NCBI GenBank assembly: GCA_964554795.1
Contig: CAZKQB010000006.1
Location: forward strand, 1 to 64,000
DNA from: SFHK01 sp964554795
GTDB lineage: Bacteria; Bacillota; Clostridia; Christensenellales; Aristaeellaceae
DNA length: 64,000 bases
Reading direction: 5' to 3'
Shown: positions 1 through 9,439 of the stretch, one piece after another
How the letters are laid out: each line of letters opens with the position of its first letter
Position numbering within the stretch: the first letter of the stretch is position 1
The notes under the pieces: generated by a model
What the model saw: only the letters and a program-made list of their open reading frames with translations
The model's database searches: none
What the model was told of the DNA's origin: nothing
Made by a program: the position numbers and the translations under genes

Positions 1-183
1 GCGGCTTGCCGACTTCGTTGCGGTTTTGCAGATTTACAAACGAAATTGCAATGTGCAAGGGGCATCGAAAGCCGTGGGTACTGCAGAGAGTATGCCATGA
101 CGCGTTTTCCGTGTAGGTCTCGAAGGATGATATTGGGGATATCAGTACGAAACTGAGATAACAAGCAGAAAACGAAATTCTTC
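1..183. other. Upstream flank, no gene called
   Basis: The left edge may contain the last codons of an upstream gene. One forward frame is open from base 2 to a TGA near base 98, but the stretch is too short to recognise. No RNA gene or repeat was seen. Confidence 0.3.
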
Positions 184-212
184 TTGTGAATAGACGCTTA
201 GTCTGATATAAT
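184..212 (+). promoter_or_regulatory. Sigma-A-type promoter for the U32/mutS2 operon
   Basis: TTGTGA at 184-189 and a perfect TATAAT at 207-212 are separated by 17 bases. The promoter lies about 40 bases before the first gene. Confidence 0.7.
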
Positions 213-251
213 GACGGTAACGCAAGGATTATAATGGGGGAACGTGTAAGC

Positions 252-2561
252 ATGGAGCTTTTATCGCCTGCAGGGGACAGAGAAGCACTGATTGCGGCAG
301 TGGAAAACGGCGCGGACGCCGTATATCTGGGCGGCAAAACGCTGAATGCTCGCAGAGGCGCAGGAAATTTTGACGATGATGAGCTGAAATGGGCGGCGGA
401 TTATCTGCATGAGCGCGGAAAACGCATGTATGTAACCGTGAATACCGTGGTCAAGCAGGAGGAAATGCCGCTTTTATATGGGGTGGCTTCTTCGCTCGCG
501 CGAGCGGGCGCGGACGGAGCCATTGTGCAGGACTTCGGCGTGTGTCAGGCGCTGGGAGAGATGCTTCCGCATCTGCCGCTGCACGCATCCACGCAGATGG
601 CAATTCATAACCGGCAGGGTGCGGCGGAGCTGAAAAAGCGCGGCTTTCATCGGGCGGTGCTGGCACGCGAGATGACGTTTGAGCAGATTCGCCTCTGCGC
701 CGATGAGGGCATCGAAATTGAGGTATTCGCGCATGGGGCTTTGTGCGTGGCCTGTTCCGGACAGTGCCTGTTTTCGAGTATGGTTGGCGGGCGCAGCGGA
801 AATCGCGGCGTATGTGCGCAGCCGTGTCGCTTGCCGTACCGGCTGACCGGGGCGGCGGAGGCGGAGGGATACCTTCTGTCAACGAAGGACCTGATGACCA
901 TCGATATGCTGAGTGCCATGGCGCGCGCGGGCGTGACCAGCCTGAAGATAGAAGGTCGCTTGAAGCGGCCGGAGTATGTGGCTGTGGTTACGCGCGCTTA
1001 TCGACGTGCGCTGGATGGCGAGTGTGTGACGGACGAGGACCGGGAGGCGCTTCGGCAGATTTTTAATCGAGGTGGCTTCACGGATGGCTATCTGAAGGGT
1101 GTTGTGGACGGGACGCTGATTTCGCGCGTTCGTCCTTCTCATTGGGGCAGTCGTGTCGGCACAGCGGTGAGCGCGAAGAAAATCGTTTTGAATGCCGATG
1201 TGCTTGCGCAGGACGCAGTGGCTGTGCGGCCGGCGTCGGGCGAGGATGTGCCTGTAAGGCTGAGCGGGCGGGCCGGGGAATCGATAGCGAATCCCGCGGG
1301 CGTTACCGGCGAGGTAATGCGCATGGCGAGCGAAGCGCAGCTGGCGCAGGCGCGGGAAAGCTGGCGTGAGACGGCGCGTACGGTGGGTGTTCGGGCAGAG
1401 CTGTATTTAGAGGAAGGAAAGCCTGCGCGTGCACGCATGACGGACGGAGCAAATGAGGCGGAGGCGAGTGGGTGGACGCCGGAGACGGCTCGCAGCGCGG
1501 TTGACGAGGCGCGGATTCGTGCACAGTTTGAAAAGACGGGCGGCACGCCTTATCGGGTTGACGAGGTTGATGTGCATCTTTCCGGGAAGCCGTTTGTTCC
1601 GGCATCCGCCTTGAATGCGCTTCGGCGCGACGTGCTGGCGGCTCTTTCAGCAAAACGCATTGCGGCTATGCGTGTGACGGATGCGGCGGTGAAAGCGCCG
1701 GTCCATCATATACTTGCCAACGAGGAAAGGCCCGAACGAGTGCGATTGGTGGCGCAGGCGAGAAGTGCGCTTTTGCTTGCAGCGGCGAGGGATGCTGGAG
1801 CGGATGAGTGCGCATATGCACCGACAGACATTCGCCGGGGCACACTGGATGTGCAGACGCGGGGATTGACAGACTTTTTCCTGTATCTGCCGCCGGTAAT
1901 GGACGAGAGGTCACTTGTCTATGTGAACGAATGGTCGCTGGAAAATGAACGAAGAATCAGAGGCGTGTATCTGACGAATTTCGGCCAGATAGGGCTGCGA
2001 TGGCCGGGCGAACACCGGTATGATGCGGCGCTGAATCTGGCCAATGCTGCCGCGGTAGTGTTTCTTGGTGCGGAGACGAGCGTGTATACGCCTTCGCTTG
2101 AGCTGAGCACGAAGGAAATTGAGGCGGTTGGCGGTCGGCGAGAGCTGATTGTATATGGTCGGGCACCGCTGATGCATCTTAGGCACTGTCCGGTCAATGC
2201 GGCGCGCGGCGGAGGGCGGCATGGGGATTGTCATGCCTGCGATGCGGCGCGAGTCGGGGGACGTACGGACGACAGTGCACTGATCGATCGAAAGCGCGTA
2301 CGCTTTCCGCTTTCGCGTGTGGCGGAGGAGGGAGGATGCGTCGTGGACGTGGAAAACAGCGTGCCGCTGTCGCTTCTGAGGCATACCAGGCGGCTGCCTG
2401 CGGCCTGTGGCTGGCGGATGCTGTTTACCGATGAAAGCGAGCAGCAGGTTCGCGCGCTCACGGAGGCGTTTCGCTGCCTTGCAAACGGAGAACGACTGAA
2501 CGAGACGAATGCGGAACCAGAACGGATAACTACCGGGCATTATTTCCGTCCGGTTGACTGA
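252..2561 (+). CDS. U32 family peptidase-like protein, RlhA/TrhP-type RNA hydroxylation factor
   Basis: The N terminus MELLSPAGD and the cysteine-rich stretch around residues 160-195 (CVAC, GQC, GVCAQPC) are typical of peptidase family U32. Although named peptidases, characterised relatives (E. coli RlhA, B. subtilis TrhP1/P2, UbiU/UbiV) take part in hydroxylation of RNA or ubiquinone precursors, and conserved cysteines bind an iron-sulphur cluster in UbiU/V. The length of about 769 residues, with an extra middle region, fits the longer U32 plus DUF3656 (RlhA-like) form. ATG 252 is preferred to ATG 234 because a GGGGGA ribosome site sits about 9 bases before it and the family normally starts at MELL. 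mutS2 follows closely. Confidence 0.85.
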   Translation: MELLSPAGDREALIAAVENGADAVYLGGKTLNARRGAGNFDDDELKWAADYLHERGKRMYVTVNTVVKQEEMPLLYGVASSLARAGADGAIVQDFGVCQALGEMLPHLPLHASTQMAIHNRQGAAELKKRGFHRAVLAREMTFEQIRLCADEGIEIEVFAHGALCVACSGQCLFSSMVGGRSGNRGVCAQPCRLPYRLTGAAEAEGYLLSTKDLMTIDMLSAMARAGVTSLKIEGRLKRPEYVAVVTRAYRRALDGECVTDEDREALRQIFNRGGFTDGYLKGVVDGTLISRVRPSHWGSRVGTAVSAKKIVLNADVLAQDAVAVRPASGEDVPVRLSGRAGESIANPAGVTGEVMRMASEAQLAQARESWRETARTVGVRAELYLEEGKPARARMTDGANEAEASGWTPETARSAVDEARIRAQFEKTGGTPYRVDEVDVHLSGKPFVPASALNALRRDVLAALSAKRIAAMRVTDAAVKAPVHHILANEERPERVRLVAQARSALLLAAARDAGADECAYAPTDIRRGTLDVQTRGLTDFFLYLPPVMDERSLVYVNEWSLENERRIRGVYLTNFGQIGLRWPGEHRYDAALNLANAAAVVFLGAETSVYTPSLELSTKEIEAVGGRRELIVYGRAPLMHLRHCPVNAARGGGRHGDCHACDAARVGGRTDDSALIDRKRVRFPLSRVAEEGGCVVDVENSVPLSLLRHTRRLPAACGWRMLFTDESEQQVRALTEAFRCLANGERLNETNAEPERITTGHYFRPVD

Positions 2562-2577
2562 TGAGGAGCTATATAAT

Positions 2578-4941
2578 ATGAATGAAAGATACCAACGGGT
2601 TCTGGAATATCCGAAGATCCTGAACCGCCTGGCGGGATTCGCCGTGTCTGCGATGGGCAAGGAGCGTGCACTGGCGCTTCGTCCCAGCAGCGATTTTGAT
2701 GAGGTACGGCGGCTACAGGCACAGACAGAGGAAGCTACGTCTGTGATCGCGTATACCGGCGGTAATCCCATGAGCGAGTTTGATGACGTGCGCGAATATC
2801 TGAAGCTGTCTACCGTCGGCGCGACGCTTTCCATGAAGGCGCTTTTGAGCGTTGCAGGCGCGTTGCGCGTTTGCCGCACTGTGCGCAAGGCTCTGGTGAC
2901 GGAGCGTGAGGATACGCCGATCCTCACCGAGTTAGGCTCGCGCATTGCGTCAAATCGCATGCTGGAGGAGGATATTACTTCGGCAATTCTCTCCGAGGAC
3001 GAGATGAGCGACCATGCCAGCCCAGAGCTGTATGATATTCGCCGCCATATTCGCGTGATCAACGATCGCGTGCGTGACAAGCTTAATAGCTATATCCGCT
3101 CGGCCAGCACGCAGAAATATTTGATGGACTCCATCATTACCATGCGGAACGGGCGGTACGTGATTCCGGTCAAGGCAGAATACCGTCTGCAGGTACCGGG
3201 GCTTGTGCACGATCAGTCGGGCAGCGGCTCGACGCTGTTCATTGAACCGATGGCAATTGTGGAGGCAGGTAACGAGCTGAAGGAATGGACGCTGAAGGAA
3301 CGGCAGGAGATAGAGAGGATTCTGAAGGACTTTTCCGGCCGCATTGCGCCCGACGCGCCGATGATTGCCTCCAGCCTGAGTATTCTGGCTGAACTGGATT
3401 GCGTGTTTGCCCGCGCATATCTTGCCCGCGAAATGAATGCGGTAGAGCCGAAGCTGAATGCGGAAGGGCGGGTGAATCTGATTCGAGCGCGGCATCCGCT
3501 GATCGATCCTGAAAGGGTGGTGCCGTCCAACCTCTGGATGGGCGGGGATTTTACTACGCTGGTGATCACCGGCCCGAACACCGGCGGCAAGACGGTTACG
3601 CTGAAAACGGTGGGCTTGCTTACGCTGATGGCGCAGTCCGGCATGCAGATTCCGGCGCAGTTCGGCAGCGAAATTGCCGTGTTTGACGAGGTATTTGCCG
3701 ATATCGGCGACGAGCAGTCGATTGAGCAGAGCCTGTCGACGTTCTCGTCCCACATGACCAATATCGTGGAAATTCTGAAGAACGTGACGCCGCGCTCGCT
3801 GGTGCTGTTTGACGAGCTGGGCGCGGGCACCGACCCGACCGAGGGCGCAGCGCTGGCTATGGCGATTCTGGAGCATCTGCTGACGTTGCGCGTGACGACG
3901 CTGGCGACAACGCACTATTCCGAGCTGAAGGCATTTGCGCTGAGTACGAAGGGTGTGGAAAACGCGTCGGTGGAGTTCGATGTGGAAACGCTTCGGCCGA
4001 CGTATCGCCTGTCCATCGGCGTGCCTGGAAAGAGCAACGCGTTTGAAATTTCGCGCAAGCTGGGTCTTCCTGAGCCGCTGATCGTCGCTGCGTGCGAACG
4101 CCTGACGCGCGACCAGATTCGCTTTGAGGATGTGATTGCGAACGCTGAATACCACCGACAGATCGCCGAAAAGGAGCAGAAGCTGGCGGAGCAGGCGCAC
4201 ATTGAAACGCAGCGCATTCGCAACGAGGCAGAAAAGGAACGCAGAGAATACGAGAGCCAGCGCGAAGCGATGATCCGAAAGGCAAAGGAAGATGCGCGCA
4301 AAATCATGCAGAAGGCGCAGCGTGAGTCCGAGCAGATTATTTCAGAGCTGAAAAGAGCGAAGAGCACGCAGTCCTACAAGGAGCACGAGCTGCATGGCAT
4401 GCGTGCGCGGCTGCAGGGCGGCATTGACGAGCTGGCGGACAGGATCGTGCCGGTTCAGCCAACCGAGGGCGAGGCGCCTACGGAGCTGAAGGTGGGCGAG
4501 CACGTGATTCTGGGCAATCTTGCGACGCGTGCCACTGTGCTAACCGTGCCGGACGCAAAGGGCGATTTTATGGTGCAGGCGGGCGCGATGAAGATGAAGG
4601 CAAACCTGAAAACCGTGCGCCGCGCGCCGGAGGAGCCGAAAAAGAAGGAAAAGCCGAAGGCGAGGGCGCAGACAAGCGTGTCTGTTGCAACGAGGCAGGC
4701 GTCCATGGAATGCGACGTGCGCGGCATGACGGTGGAGGAGGCGCTGGTGCAGGTAGACCTCTTTTTGGACGGCGCGCAGATGAACTCGCTCAAAACCGTT
4801 ACCATCATTCACGGCAAGGGTACGGGTGCGCTGCGAACCGGAATTCACAGCCATTTGCGGCGTCATCCGGCCGTGGCCGAGTTCCGACTGGGGCGCTATG
4901 GCGAAGGAGAGGACGGCGTGACGATCGTAACGCTGAAATAA
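2578..4941 (+). CDS. mutS2: Endonuclease MutS2
   Basis: MutS2 acts on branched DNA in recombination control, and in B. subtilis on collided ribosomes. The protein has a MutS-type ATPase core with Walker A GPNTGGKT near residue 332 and the motif FDELGAGTDPTEG. A long charged, probably coiled-coil stretch lies near residues 520-620. A C-terminal Smr domain spans about 710-787 and has HGKGTG; the usual LDLRG motif reads CDVRG here. There is no N-terminal mismatch-recognition domain, as expected for MutS2. The reading frame is open from TTG 2554, overlapping the previous gene, but ATG 2578 follows GAGGAG at a good distance and begins the conserved sequence. Length about 787 residues is normal. 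Confidence 0.95.
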   Translation: MNERYQRVLEYPKILNRLAGFAVSAMGKERALALRPSSDFDEVRRLQAQTEEATSVIAYTGGNPMSEFDDVREYLKLSTVGATLSMKALLSVAGALRVCRTVRKALVTEREDTPILTELGSRIASNRMLEEDITSAILSEDEMSDHASPELYDIRRHIRVINDRVRDKLNSYIRSASTQKYLMDSIITMRNGRYVIPVKAEYRLQVPGLVHDQSGSGSTLFIEPMAIVEAGNELKEWTLKERQEIERILKDFSGRIAPDAPMIASSLSILAELDCVFARAYLAREMNAVEPKLNAEGRVNLIRARHPLIDPERVVPSNLWMGGDFTTLVITGPNTGGKTVTLKTVGLLTLMAQSGMQIPAQFGSEIAVFDEVFADIGDEQSIEQSLSTFSSHMTNIVEILKNVTPRSLVLFDELGAGTDPTEGAALAMAILEHLLTLRVTTLATTHYSELKAFALSTKGVENASVEFDVETLRPTYRLSIGVPGKSNAFEISRKLGLPEPLIVAACERLTRDQIRFEDVIANAEYHRQIAEKEQKLAEQAHIETQRIRNEAEKERREYESQREAMIRKAKEDARKIMQKAQRESEQIISELKRAKSTQSYKEHELHGMRARLQGGIDELADRIVPVQPTEGEAPTELKVGEHVILGNLATRATVLTVPDAKGDFMVQAGAMKMKANLKTVRRAPEEPKKKEKPKARAQTSVSVATRQASMECDVRGMTVEEALVQVDLFLDGAQMNSLKTVTIIHGKGTGALRTGIHSHLRRHPAVAEFRLGRYGEGEDGVTIVTLK

Positions 4942-4962
4942 GACGCAAGGAAGGATACGTTC

Positions 4963-6060
4963 ATGAAAAAGCTGACTGCAATGCTGATGGTTCTTGTGCT
5001 TTTGATGCTACCGTTTGCCGGAGCAGAAACGGCAACGCCGAGTCTGATTCTTTCAAGTGATAATCCGCTGCCGGATATTTACGAGCGCGTATCGCCCAGT
5101 GTGGTTTCGGTCGTGTTGACCACAACCGTGTGGGATGCGGCCACGGACAGCGTGAAGACGACGGAGCAGGGCGGTGCGAGTGCCGTTTGCGTGGATGAGG
5201 GCGGCTACTTTCTTACCAACTACCACGTGGTGAAGGAAGCGGACGAAATGGAGATTCGTCTGGAGGACGGCACGGCCTATGAGGCCTATACCGTCGGCTT
5301 TGATGAGGCGGCAGACGTGGCCGTGATTCGCGTGGAAGAGAAAACGGGGATTCAGCCGGTTGCCATTGGAAAATCCTCCGAGCTGCGCGTGGGTGAGCTG
5401 ATCTGCACGATTGGCACACCGGTGAACGAACGCGGCATGTACAATACCCTTACCGCAGGCATTGTATCCGGCCTGAACCGCGAGGAGGCGGATCCCCAGT
5501 CCACACGCGCCATTGGCCTGATTCAGATTGACGCGCCGATTAACCCCGGAAACTCCGGCGGGGCGCTGTTGAACGCGAAGGGTGAATTGGTAGGTATTCC
5601 GTTCATGAAGTATATGGGCTATGCGGGCAAAACCGAGAGCGGAGAGGAATTCGTGGCCTATGACGGACTGGCCTTTGCCATTCCGATTGATGTCGCCTGG
5701 CCGATTGCTGAGAGCATCATCAAGACCGGTGCATACAATCGTCCGCGCTTCGGCGTGAGCGTGCTGTCGATCGACGGCCCGGAGGAGATGCTCAAGAACT
5801 ACCCGCCGGCCGGTCTGCAGGTGGCCGAGGTAGAGAAGAACGGCTCCGGCGCGAAAGCGGGGCTGCGCGTAGGCGACGTGATTACCCATGTGAACGGCAC
5901 GCGCATCTACGATTTCCGCGAGTATACAAAGATTATCGACAAGCTGCCTGCGGGCACGGCGTTTGAAATCACTGTGGCGCACTACAACGACGAAAAGGGC
6001 GAGAAGCTGCGCAAGCCCATCGAAGTGAAGCTGACGGTAACGCTTGAGATGATTGATTAA
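4963..6060 (+). CDS. Secreted or membrane-anchored HtrA-like serine protease with PDZ domain
   Basis: The first 20 residues form a signal peptide or anchor (MKK, a hydrophobic stretch, then AGAE). A trypsin-like fold follows with the catalytic triad visible as His88 (NYHVV), Asp118 (AADVAVI) and Ser198 (GNSGG). A single PDZ domain occupies roughly residues 265-355 and ends the protein. This is the DegP/HtrA family, which degrades or refolds damaged envelope proteins. The cleavable-looking signal differs from the plain transmembrane anchor of many Firmicute HtrA proteins. It lies 21 bases after mutS2 and is probably co-transcribed. Confidence 0.9.
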   Translation: MKKLTAMLMVLVLLMLPFAGAETATPSLILSSDNPLPDIYERVSPSVVSVVLTTTVWDAATDSVKTTEQGGASAVCVDEGGYFLTNYHVVKEADEMEIRLEDGTAYEAYTVGFDEAADVAVIRVEEKTGIQPVAIGKSSELRVGELICTIGTPVNERGMYNTLTAGIVSGLNREEADPQSTRAIGLIQIDAPINPGNSGGALLNAKGELVGIPFMKYMGYAGKTESGEEFVAYDGLAFAIPIDVAWPIAESIIKTGAYNRPRFGVSVLSIDGPEEMLKNYPPAGLQVAEVEKNGSGAKAGLRVGDVITHVNGTRIYDFREYTKIIDKLPAGTAFEITVAHYNDEKGEKLRKPIEVKLTVTLEMID

Positions 6061-6082
6061 GAAATGAACGAGGGTGAAGGCC

Positions 6083-6487
6083 ATGCAAGCCATACCGGTT
6101 GTTGCCGGAATTCTGGTGCGGAACGGGCAAATTATGATCAGCCGCCGGCCGGCAGGCGCACATCTGGGCATGCAGTGGGAATTTCCCGGCGGGAAGATTG
6201 AGACGGGCGAAACGCCGGAGGCTGCGCTCAAGCGCGAGCTTCGCGAGGAAACGGGCGCGGAGGCCGAGGCCATACGCATTTATGATGCGAAGCTGTGGGC
6301 GTATCCGGAGAAGACGGTGCTTTTGCTGTTTTACGTCGCGCACCTACTTTCCGGAGAGCCGCAGCCGCTGGAGGGTCAGACGTTGGCGTGGGTGAAGCCC
6401 AGCGAGCTGAGCGGATATGCGTTTGCGCCCGCCGATGAAGGAGTCGCCCGGCGCCTGATGGAAGAGACAGCGATTTTTGACATTTGA
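6083..6487 (+). CDS. Nudix hydrolase, MutT-like
   Basis: This 134-residue protein has a clear Nudix box (GGKIETGETPEAA followed by RELREETGA), which binds the catalytic metal. The MutT-like subgroup hydrolyses oxidised nucleotides such as 8-oxo-dGTP, but the substrate cannot be read from sequence alone. The region between the box and the C terminus (a YVAHLL strand, then LAWVKPSEL) fits the (deoxy)nucleoside triphosphate pyrophosphohydrolase type. A GTG at 6074 would add three residues. ATG 6083 is preferred because GAGGGTG lies 6 bases upstream. Confidence 0.88.
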   Translation: MQAIPVVAGILVRNGQIMISRRPAGAHLGMQWEFPGGKIETGETPEAALKRELREETGAEAEAIRIYDAKLWAYPEKTVLLLFYVAHLLSGEPQPLEGQTLAWVKPSELSGYAFAPADEGVARRLMEETAIFDI

Positions 6488-6519
6488 GCCCGGGAAATGT
6501 ATGGTTGCGCGGATATGCG

Positions 6520-6548
6520 TTGCGCGCGGAGGCGCGACATGGTAGAGT
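6520..6548 (+). promoter_or_regulatory. Possible promoter for the nfeD/floA operon
   Basis: TTGCGC and TAGAGT are separated by 17 bases, about 33 bases before the nfeD-like gene. Both boxes are imperfect. Confidence 0.4.
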
Positions 6549-6581
6549 AAAAGTGCAAAACGAATACAGGAGGGATTCACA

Positions 6582-7073
6582 ATGGATGCGGTCATCTCGT
6601 ATATGGCCTCTAATGCGCTGCCACTGGTGGCAGTCGTGCTGGGCATGGGATTTCTGATCCTGGAAATGTACCTGCCGGGCTTTGGACTGCCGGGGATAGC
6701 GGGCGTCGTGCTGTCGGTGCTTGGCATTGTGTTTATGGCCGATTCGGTGCTGGAGGGTTTGATTGTAGCGCTGATCGAGCTGGCGCTGTTGTGCATTGCG
6801 TTTTCCTTCGCCATCCGTTCGGCGGCAAAGGGAAAGCTGGCAAAGTCCAAGCTGGTGCTTCATGCGGTGGCTACGGATCCTAAGGAGGAAAATCCACTGC
6901 TGTTCTACATGGACAGAGAGGGCGTGGTCACGACGCGCCTGAGTCCCGTGGGTACGGGCGAGTTTGACGGAGTGCGTCTGACGGTATTGTCCGAAAGTGA
7001 ATTTGTGGAAGCCGGCGAAAGGGTGAAGGTAATCCGCGTGGAGGGCAACCGCATTTACGTTCGCCGCGTGTGA
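6582..7073 (+). CDS. NfeD-like membrane protein
   Basis: The protein has 163 residues, with closely spaced hydrophobic helices in the first 75 (around 10-33, 35-55 and 57-77) and a soluble C-terminal domain from about 115 whose final strand pattern (GERVKVIRVEGNRIYVRRV) is typical of the NfeD OB fold. NfeD proteins are encoded beside flotillin or stomatin genes and act with them in membrane microdomains. The floA gene follows 37 bases downstream, matching the yqeZ-yqfA pairing of B. subtilis. This is the short form without the N-terminal ClpP-like protease domain. Confidence 0.85.
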   Translation: MDAVISYMASNALPLVAVVLGMGFLILEMYLPGFGLPGIAGVVLSVLGIVFMADSVLEGLIVALIELALLCIAFSFAIRSAAKGKLAKSKLVLHAVATDPKEENPLLFYMDREGVVTTRLSPVGTGEFDGVRLTVLSESEFVEAGERVKVIRVEGNRIYVRRV

Positions 7074-7110
7074 TACTCCGACCGAGCAATAAAATGAAGG
7101 GGGATTCAAT

Positions 7111-8121
7111 ATGGATGTGGAAAGCTCTGTAGCGATTCTGTTTGTACTGTGCGCGTTTCTGGTGCTTGCGTTGATTTATTTCTTCGCGCGCTTCTTCCCG
7201 GTGGGATTGTGGATTTCAGCTATGGCATCCGGCGTGCGTGTGCGCATTTCGATTCTCATCGGCATGCGGTTCCGCCGCATTTCTCCCGGCGACGTCGTTC
7301 GTCCGCTGATCAAGGCTACAAAAGCCGGTTTGAATATTGACATCAACGAGATGGAAGCGCATATGCTGGCGGGCGGACATCTGAACCGCGTAGTGGACGC
7401 GCTGATTGCTGCGCAGGCTGCCAATATTGAGTTGTCGTTTGAAAACTGCCGCGCCATTGATCTGGCTGGACGCGACGTGCTGGAGGCTGTGAAGACATCC
7501 GTCAACCCTAAGGTCATTGAAACGCCCATCGTGGCTGCCGTAGCTAAGGATGGCATTGAGCTGAAGGCAAAGGCGCGCGTGACCGTGCGCACGAATCTCG
7601 ACAAGCTGGTTGGCGGCGCGGGTGAGGAGACCATTCAGGCGCGCGTCGGCGAGGGAATTGTAACGACCATCGGATCTGCCGGAACGCACAAGGAAGTGCT
7701 GGAAAATCCGGACAAGATTTCCGAGACGGTGCTGAGCAAGGGCTTGGACTCCGGCACGGCGTATGAAATTCTTTCCATCGATATTGCGGATGTAGATGTT
7801 GGCCGCAACGTCGGCGCGCAGCTACAGATGGATCAGGCCGAGGCAGACCGCCGCATCGCGCAGGCGAAGGCGGAGGAACGCCGCGCAATGGCAGTAGCCA
7901 AGGAGCAGGAAAATATCGCGTCGGTTCAGGAAATGCGTGCCCGTGTGGTGGAAGCCGAGGCAGAGGTGCCGCGCGCTATGGCCGAGGCGCTTCGCAGCGG
8001 AAAGCTGGGAGTAATGGATTATTACAAAATGCAGAACGTGCAGAGCGACACGCACATGCGCGAGTCGATTGCCGGTTCGGGCAAGCCGGCTGCCAGCGAT
8101 TCGGCTTCAGTCAAAAAGTAA
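7111..8121 (+). CDS. floA: Flotillin-like protein FloA
   Basis: An N-terminal membrane segment (about residues 5-27) is followed by an SPFH/flotillin domain and a helical, Ala/Glu-rich tail (ADRRIAQAKAEERRA), as in B. subtilis FloA (YqfA). FloA scaffolds functional membrane microdomains and affects membrane fluidity and signalling complexes. The length of 336 residues is normal. It sits between the NfeD-like gene and a small membrane-anchored gene, all on one strand with short gaps, so the three are likely one transcript. Confidence 0.95.
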   Translation: MDVESSVAILFVLCAFLVLALIYFFARFFPVGLWISAMASGVRVRISILIGMRFRRISPGDVVRPLIKATKAGLNIDINEMEAHMLAGGHLNRVVDALIAAQAANIELSFENCRAIDLAGRDVLEAVKTSVNPKVIETPIVAAVAKDGIELKAKARVTVRTNLDKLVGGAGEETIQARVGEGIVTTIGSAGTHKEVLENPDKISETVLSKGLDSGTAYEILSIDIADVDVGRNVGAQLQMDQAEADRRIAQAKAEERRAMAVAKEQENIASVQEMRARVVEAEAEVPRAMAEALRSGKLGVMDYYKMQNVQSDTHMRESIAGSGKPAASDSASVKK

Positions 8122-8136
8122 GGAGAGACGACTGCA

Positions 8137-8541
8137 ATGTCTCAGCTGATCGTTATCCTGATTCTCGTCATCGCCATTGTACGTACCGTGGCTGCGAAGG
8201 GGAACAAAGGGAGGGGCGCGAAGCCCATGCAGAAGTCCGTTCGCACCGGGCAGGCGGGAGCAGGGCCTGAAACGGCCACGGCAGAGGTGCGCCGAGCGAG
8301 GGAGCGTACGCATGGCCGCGCTGTCAGTCCAAGAGTTAAAGCGGAATCGGCCGCCGGGATGGAGGCGTATGCGGAGCCAATGCCCTGCGTTGAGCCGCCC
8401 GCGGAGCCGATCGCGTGTGGAAACGAACAGGAGCATTCGCATGCGCGCGCGGCAGAAGTTGGCATGTCCATCGACGACCTGCGCCGCGCGGTCATTACAA
8501 GCGAGATTCTGTCAAAGCCCGTGTCGCTGCGGGATGAATAA
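8137..8541 (+). CDS. Small membrane-anchored protein of unknown function, third gene of the floA operon
   Basis: A 134-residue protein. The first 20 residues form one hydrophobic helix (LIVILILVIAIV). The rest is polar and low in complexity until a short C-terminal stretch (IDDLRRAVITSEILSKPVSLRDE) that may be a docking helix. I do not recognise a family. B. subtilis also has a small third gene (yqfB) after floA, but I see no convincing similarity. The 15-base gap and the ribosome site GGAGAG suggest co-expression with floA. Confidence 0.65.
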   Translation: MSQLIVILILVIAIVRTVAAKGNKGRGAKPMQKSVRTGQAGAGPETATAEVRRARERTHGRAVSPRVKAESAAGMEAYAEPMPCVEPPAEPIACGNEQEHSHARAAEVGMSIDDLRRAVITSEILSKPVSLRDE

Positions 8542-8603
8542 ACACAAGCTGCGCCGCGCTCCGCTTCTACGGGGCGCGGCAGGCATTCGTGGGAGGTGCT
8601 TTC

Positions 8604-9353
8604 ATGGACGATATCCGCATTCTGATTGCAGATGACGACGATGGCATGCGCATGATCATGCGTCGCTTTGTGGAGAAGGCCGGCGGCTTCCGGATTACGG
8701 GCGAGGCAAAGGATGGCCGCGAGCTGATTCGCTTGAATGAGGAAACGCATCCGCAGGTGATTTTGCTGGATGTGGAAATGCCGGTCATGACGGGCGTGGA
8801 ATGCGCGCGTATCATTCAGGACATCAATCCCAAAACAATTCTTGTGTTTGCCACCGCGCACGAAAAGTACATGGGCGACGCCTTTGAGGTGTATGCATTT
8901 GATTATCTGCTGAAGCCGTTTCGGGAGCAGCGCGTGCTTAAGACGCTGGCGCTGATTCGCAGTCGGCTGGCGGAAGAAGGCGAGGCGCGTGCCATAAAGC
9001 CGGAAACGCATCGGAACGCCGCGCCGCGCAAGCTGATGCTGCGCCATAAGGAGGGCGTGAGCTTTGTGGACATGGAGGACATTTTGCTGATTCAGCGCGA
9101 GGAGCGCTCGACGGTATTGTATCTGTCAGGCGGCGAGCGGCTTGTGACGAGCGATTCTCTGTCTGAGGTGAACGAGCGACTGCCCGATGATATGTTCTTC
9201 CGCACGCATAAATCCTATGTGGTCGGGCTCAGGCATATCGACTCGATTACGCCCTATGGCCGCTGGACGTATGTGGTCAAGCTGCGCGGAACGACGCATG
9301 ATGCGCTGGTAACCTCAGAACGACTGGAGATTTTGCAAAAGATGTTCGCGTAA
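8604..9353 (+). CDS. LytTR-family response regulator
   Basis: An N-terminal receiver domain shows the acidic pocket (ADDDD, residues 9-13), phospho-acceptor Asp56 (LLDVEMP) and conserved Lys104 (LLKPF). A LytTR DNA-binding domain occupies about residues 145-249 (FFRTHKSYVVGLRHI). This is the LytR/AgrA architecture. No histidine kinase gene is nearby, so it is an orphan here. ATG 8604 is preferred to an in-frame GTG at 8589 because GGGAGGTG lies six bases upstream. It follows the floA operon and precedes a new promoter. Confidence 0.92.
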   Translation: MDDIRILIADDDDGMRMIMRRFVEKAGGFRITGEAKDGRELIRLNEETHPQVILLDVEMPVMTGVECARIIQDINPKTILVFATAHEKYMGDAFEVYAFDYLLKPFREQRVLKTLALIRSRLAEEGEARAIKPETHRNAAPRKLMLRHKEGVSFVDMEDILLIQREERSTVLYLSGGERLVTSDSLSEVNERLPDDMFFRTHKSYVVGLRHIDSITPYGRWTYVVKLRGTTHDALVTSERLEILQKMFA

Positions 9354-9356
9354 GGC

Positions 9357-9385
9357 TTGAAAAGATACGATGAAAGTGGTATGAT
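9357..9385 (+). promoter_or_regulatory. Promoter for tldD-tldE
   Basis: TTGAAA and TATGAT are separated by 17 bases, directly after the response regulator stop codon and 54 bases before tldD. Confidence 0.55.
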
Positions 9386-9439
9386 GCAAAAAGAAGTGAA
9401 AACGCTTCCTCATTTTTCCAACAAAGGAGTGGAGGGTCA

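Noticed and set aside
2950..4200. Long minus-strand open frame
   Set aside because: Shadow of mutS2 in GC-rich DNA; the composition is His/Arg/Gln-rich and matches no family.
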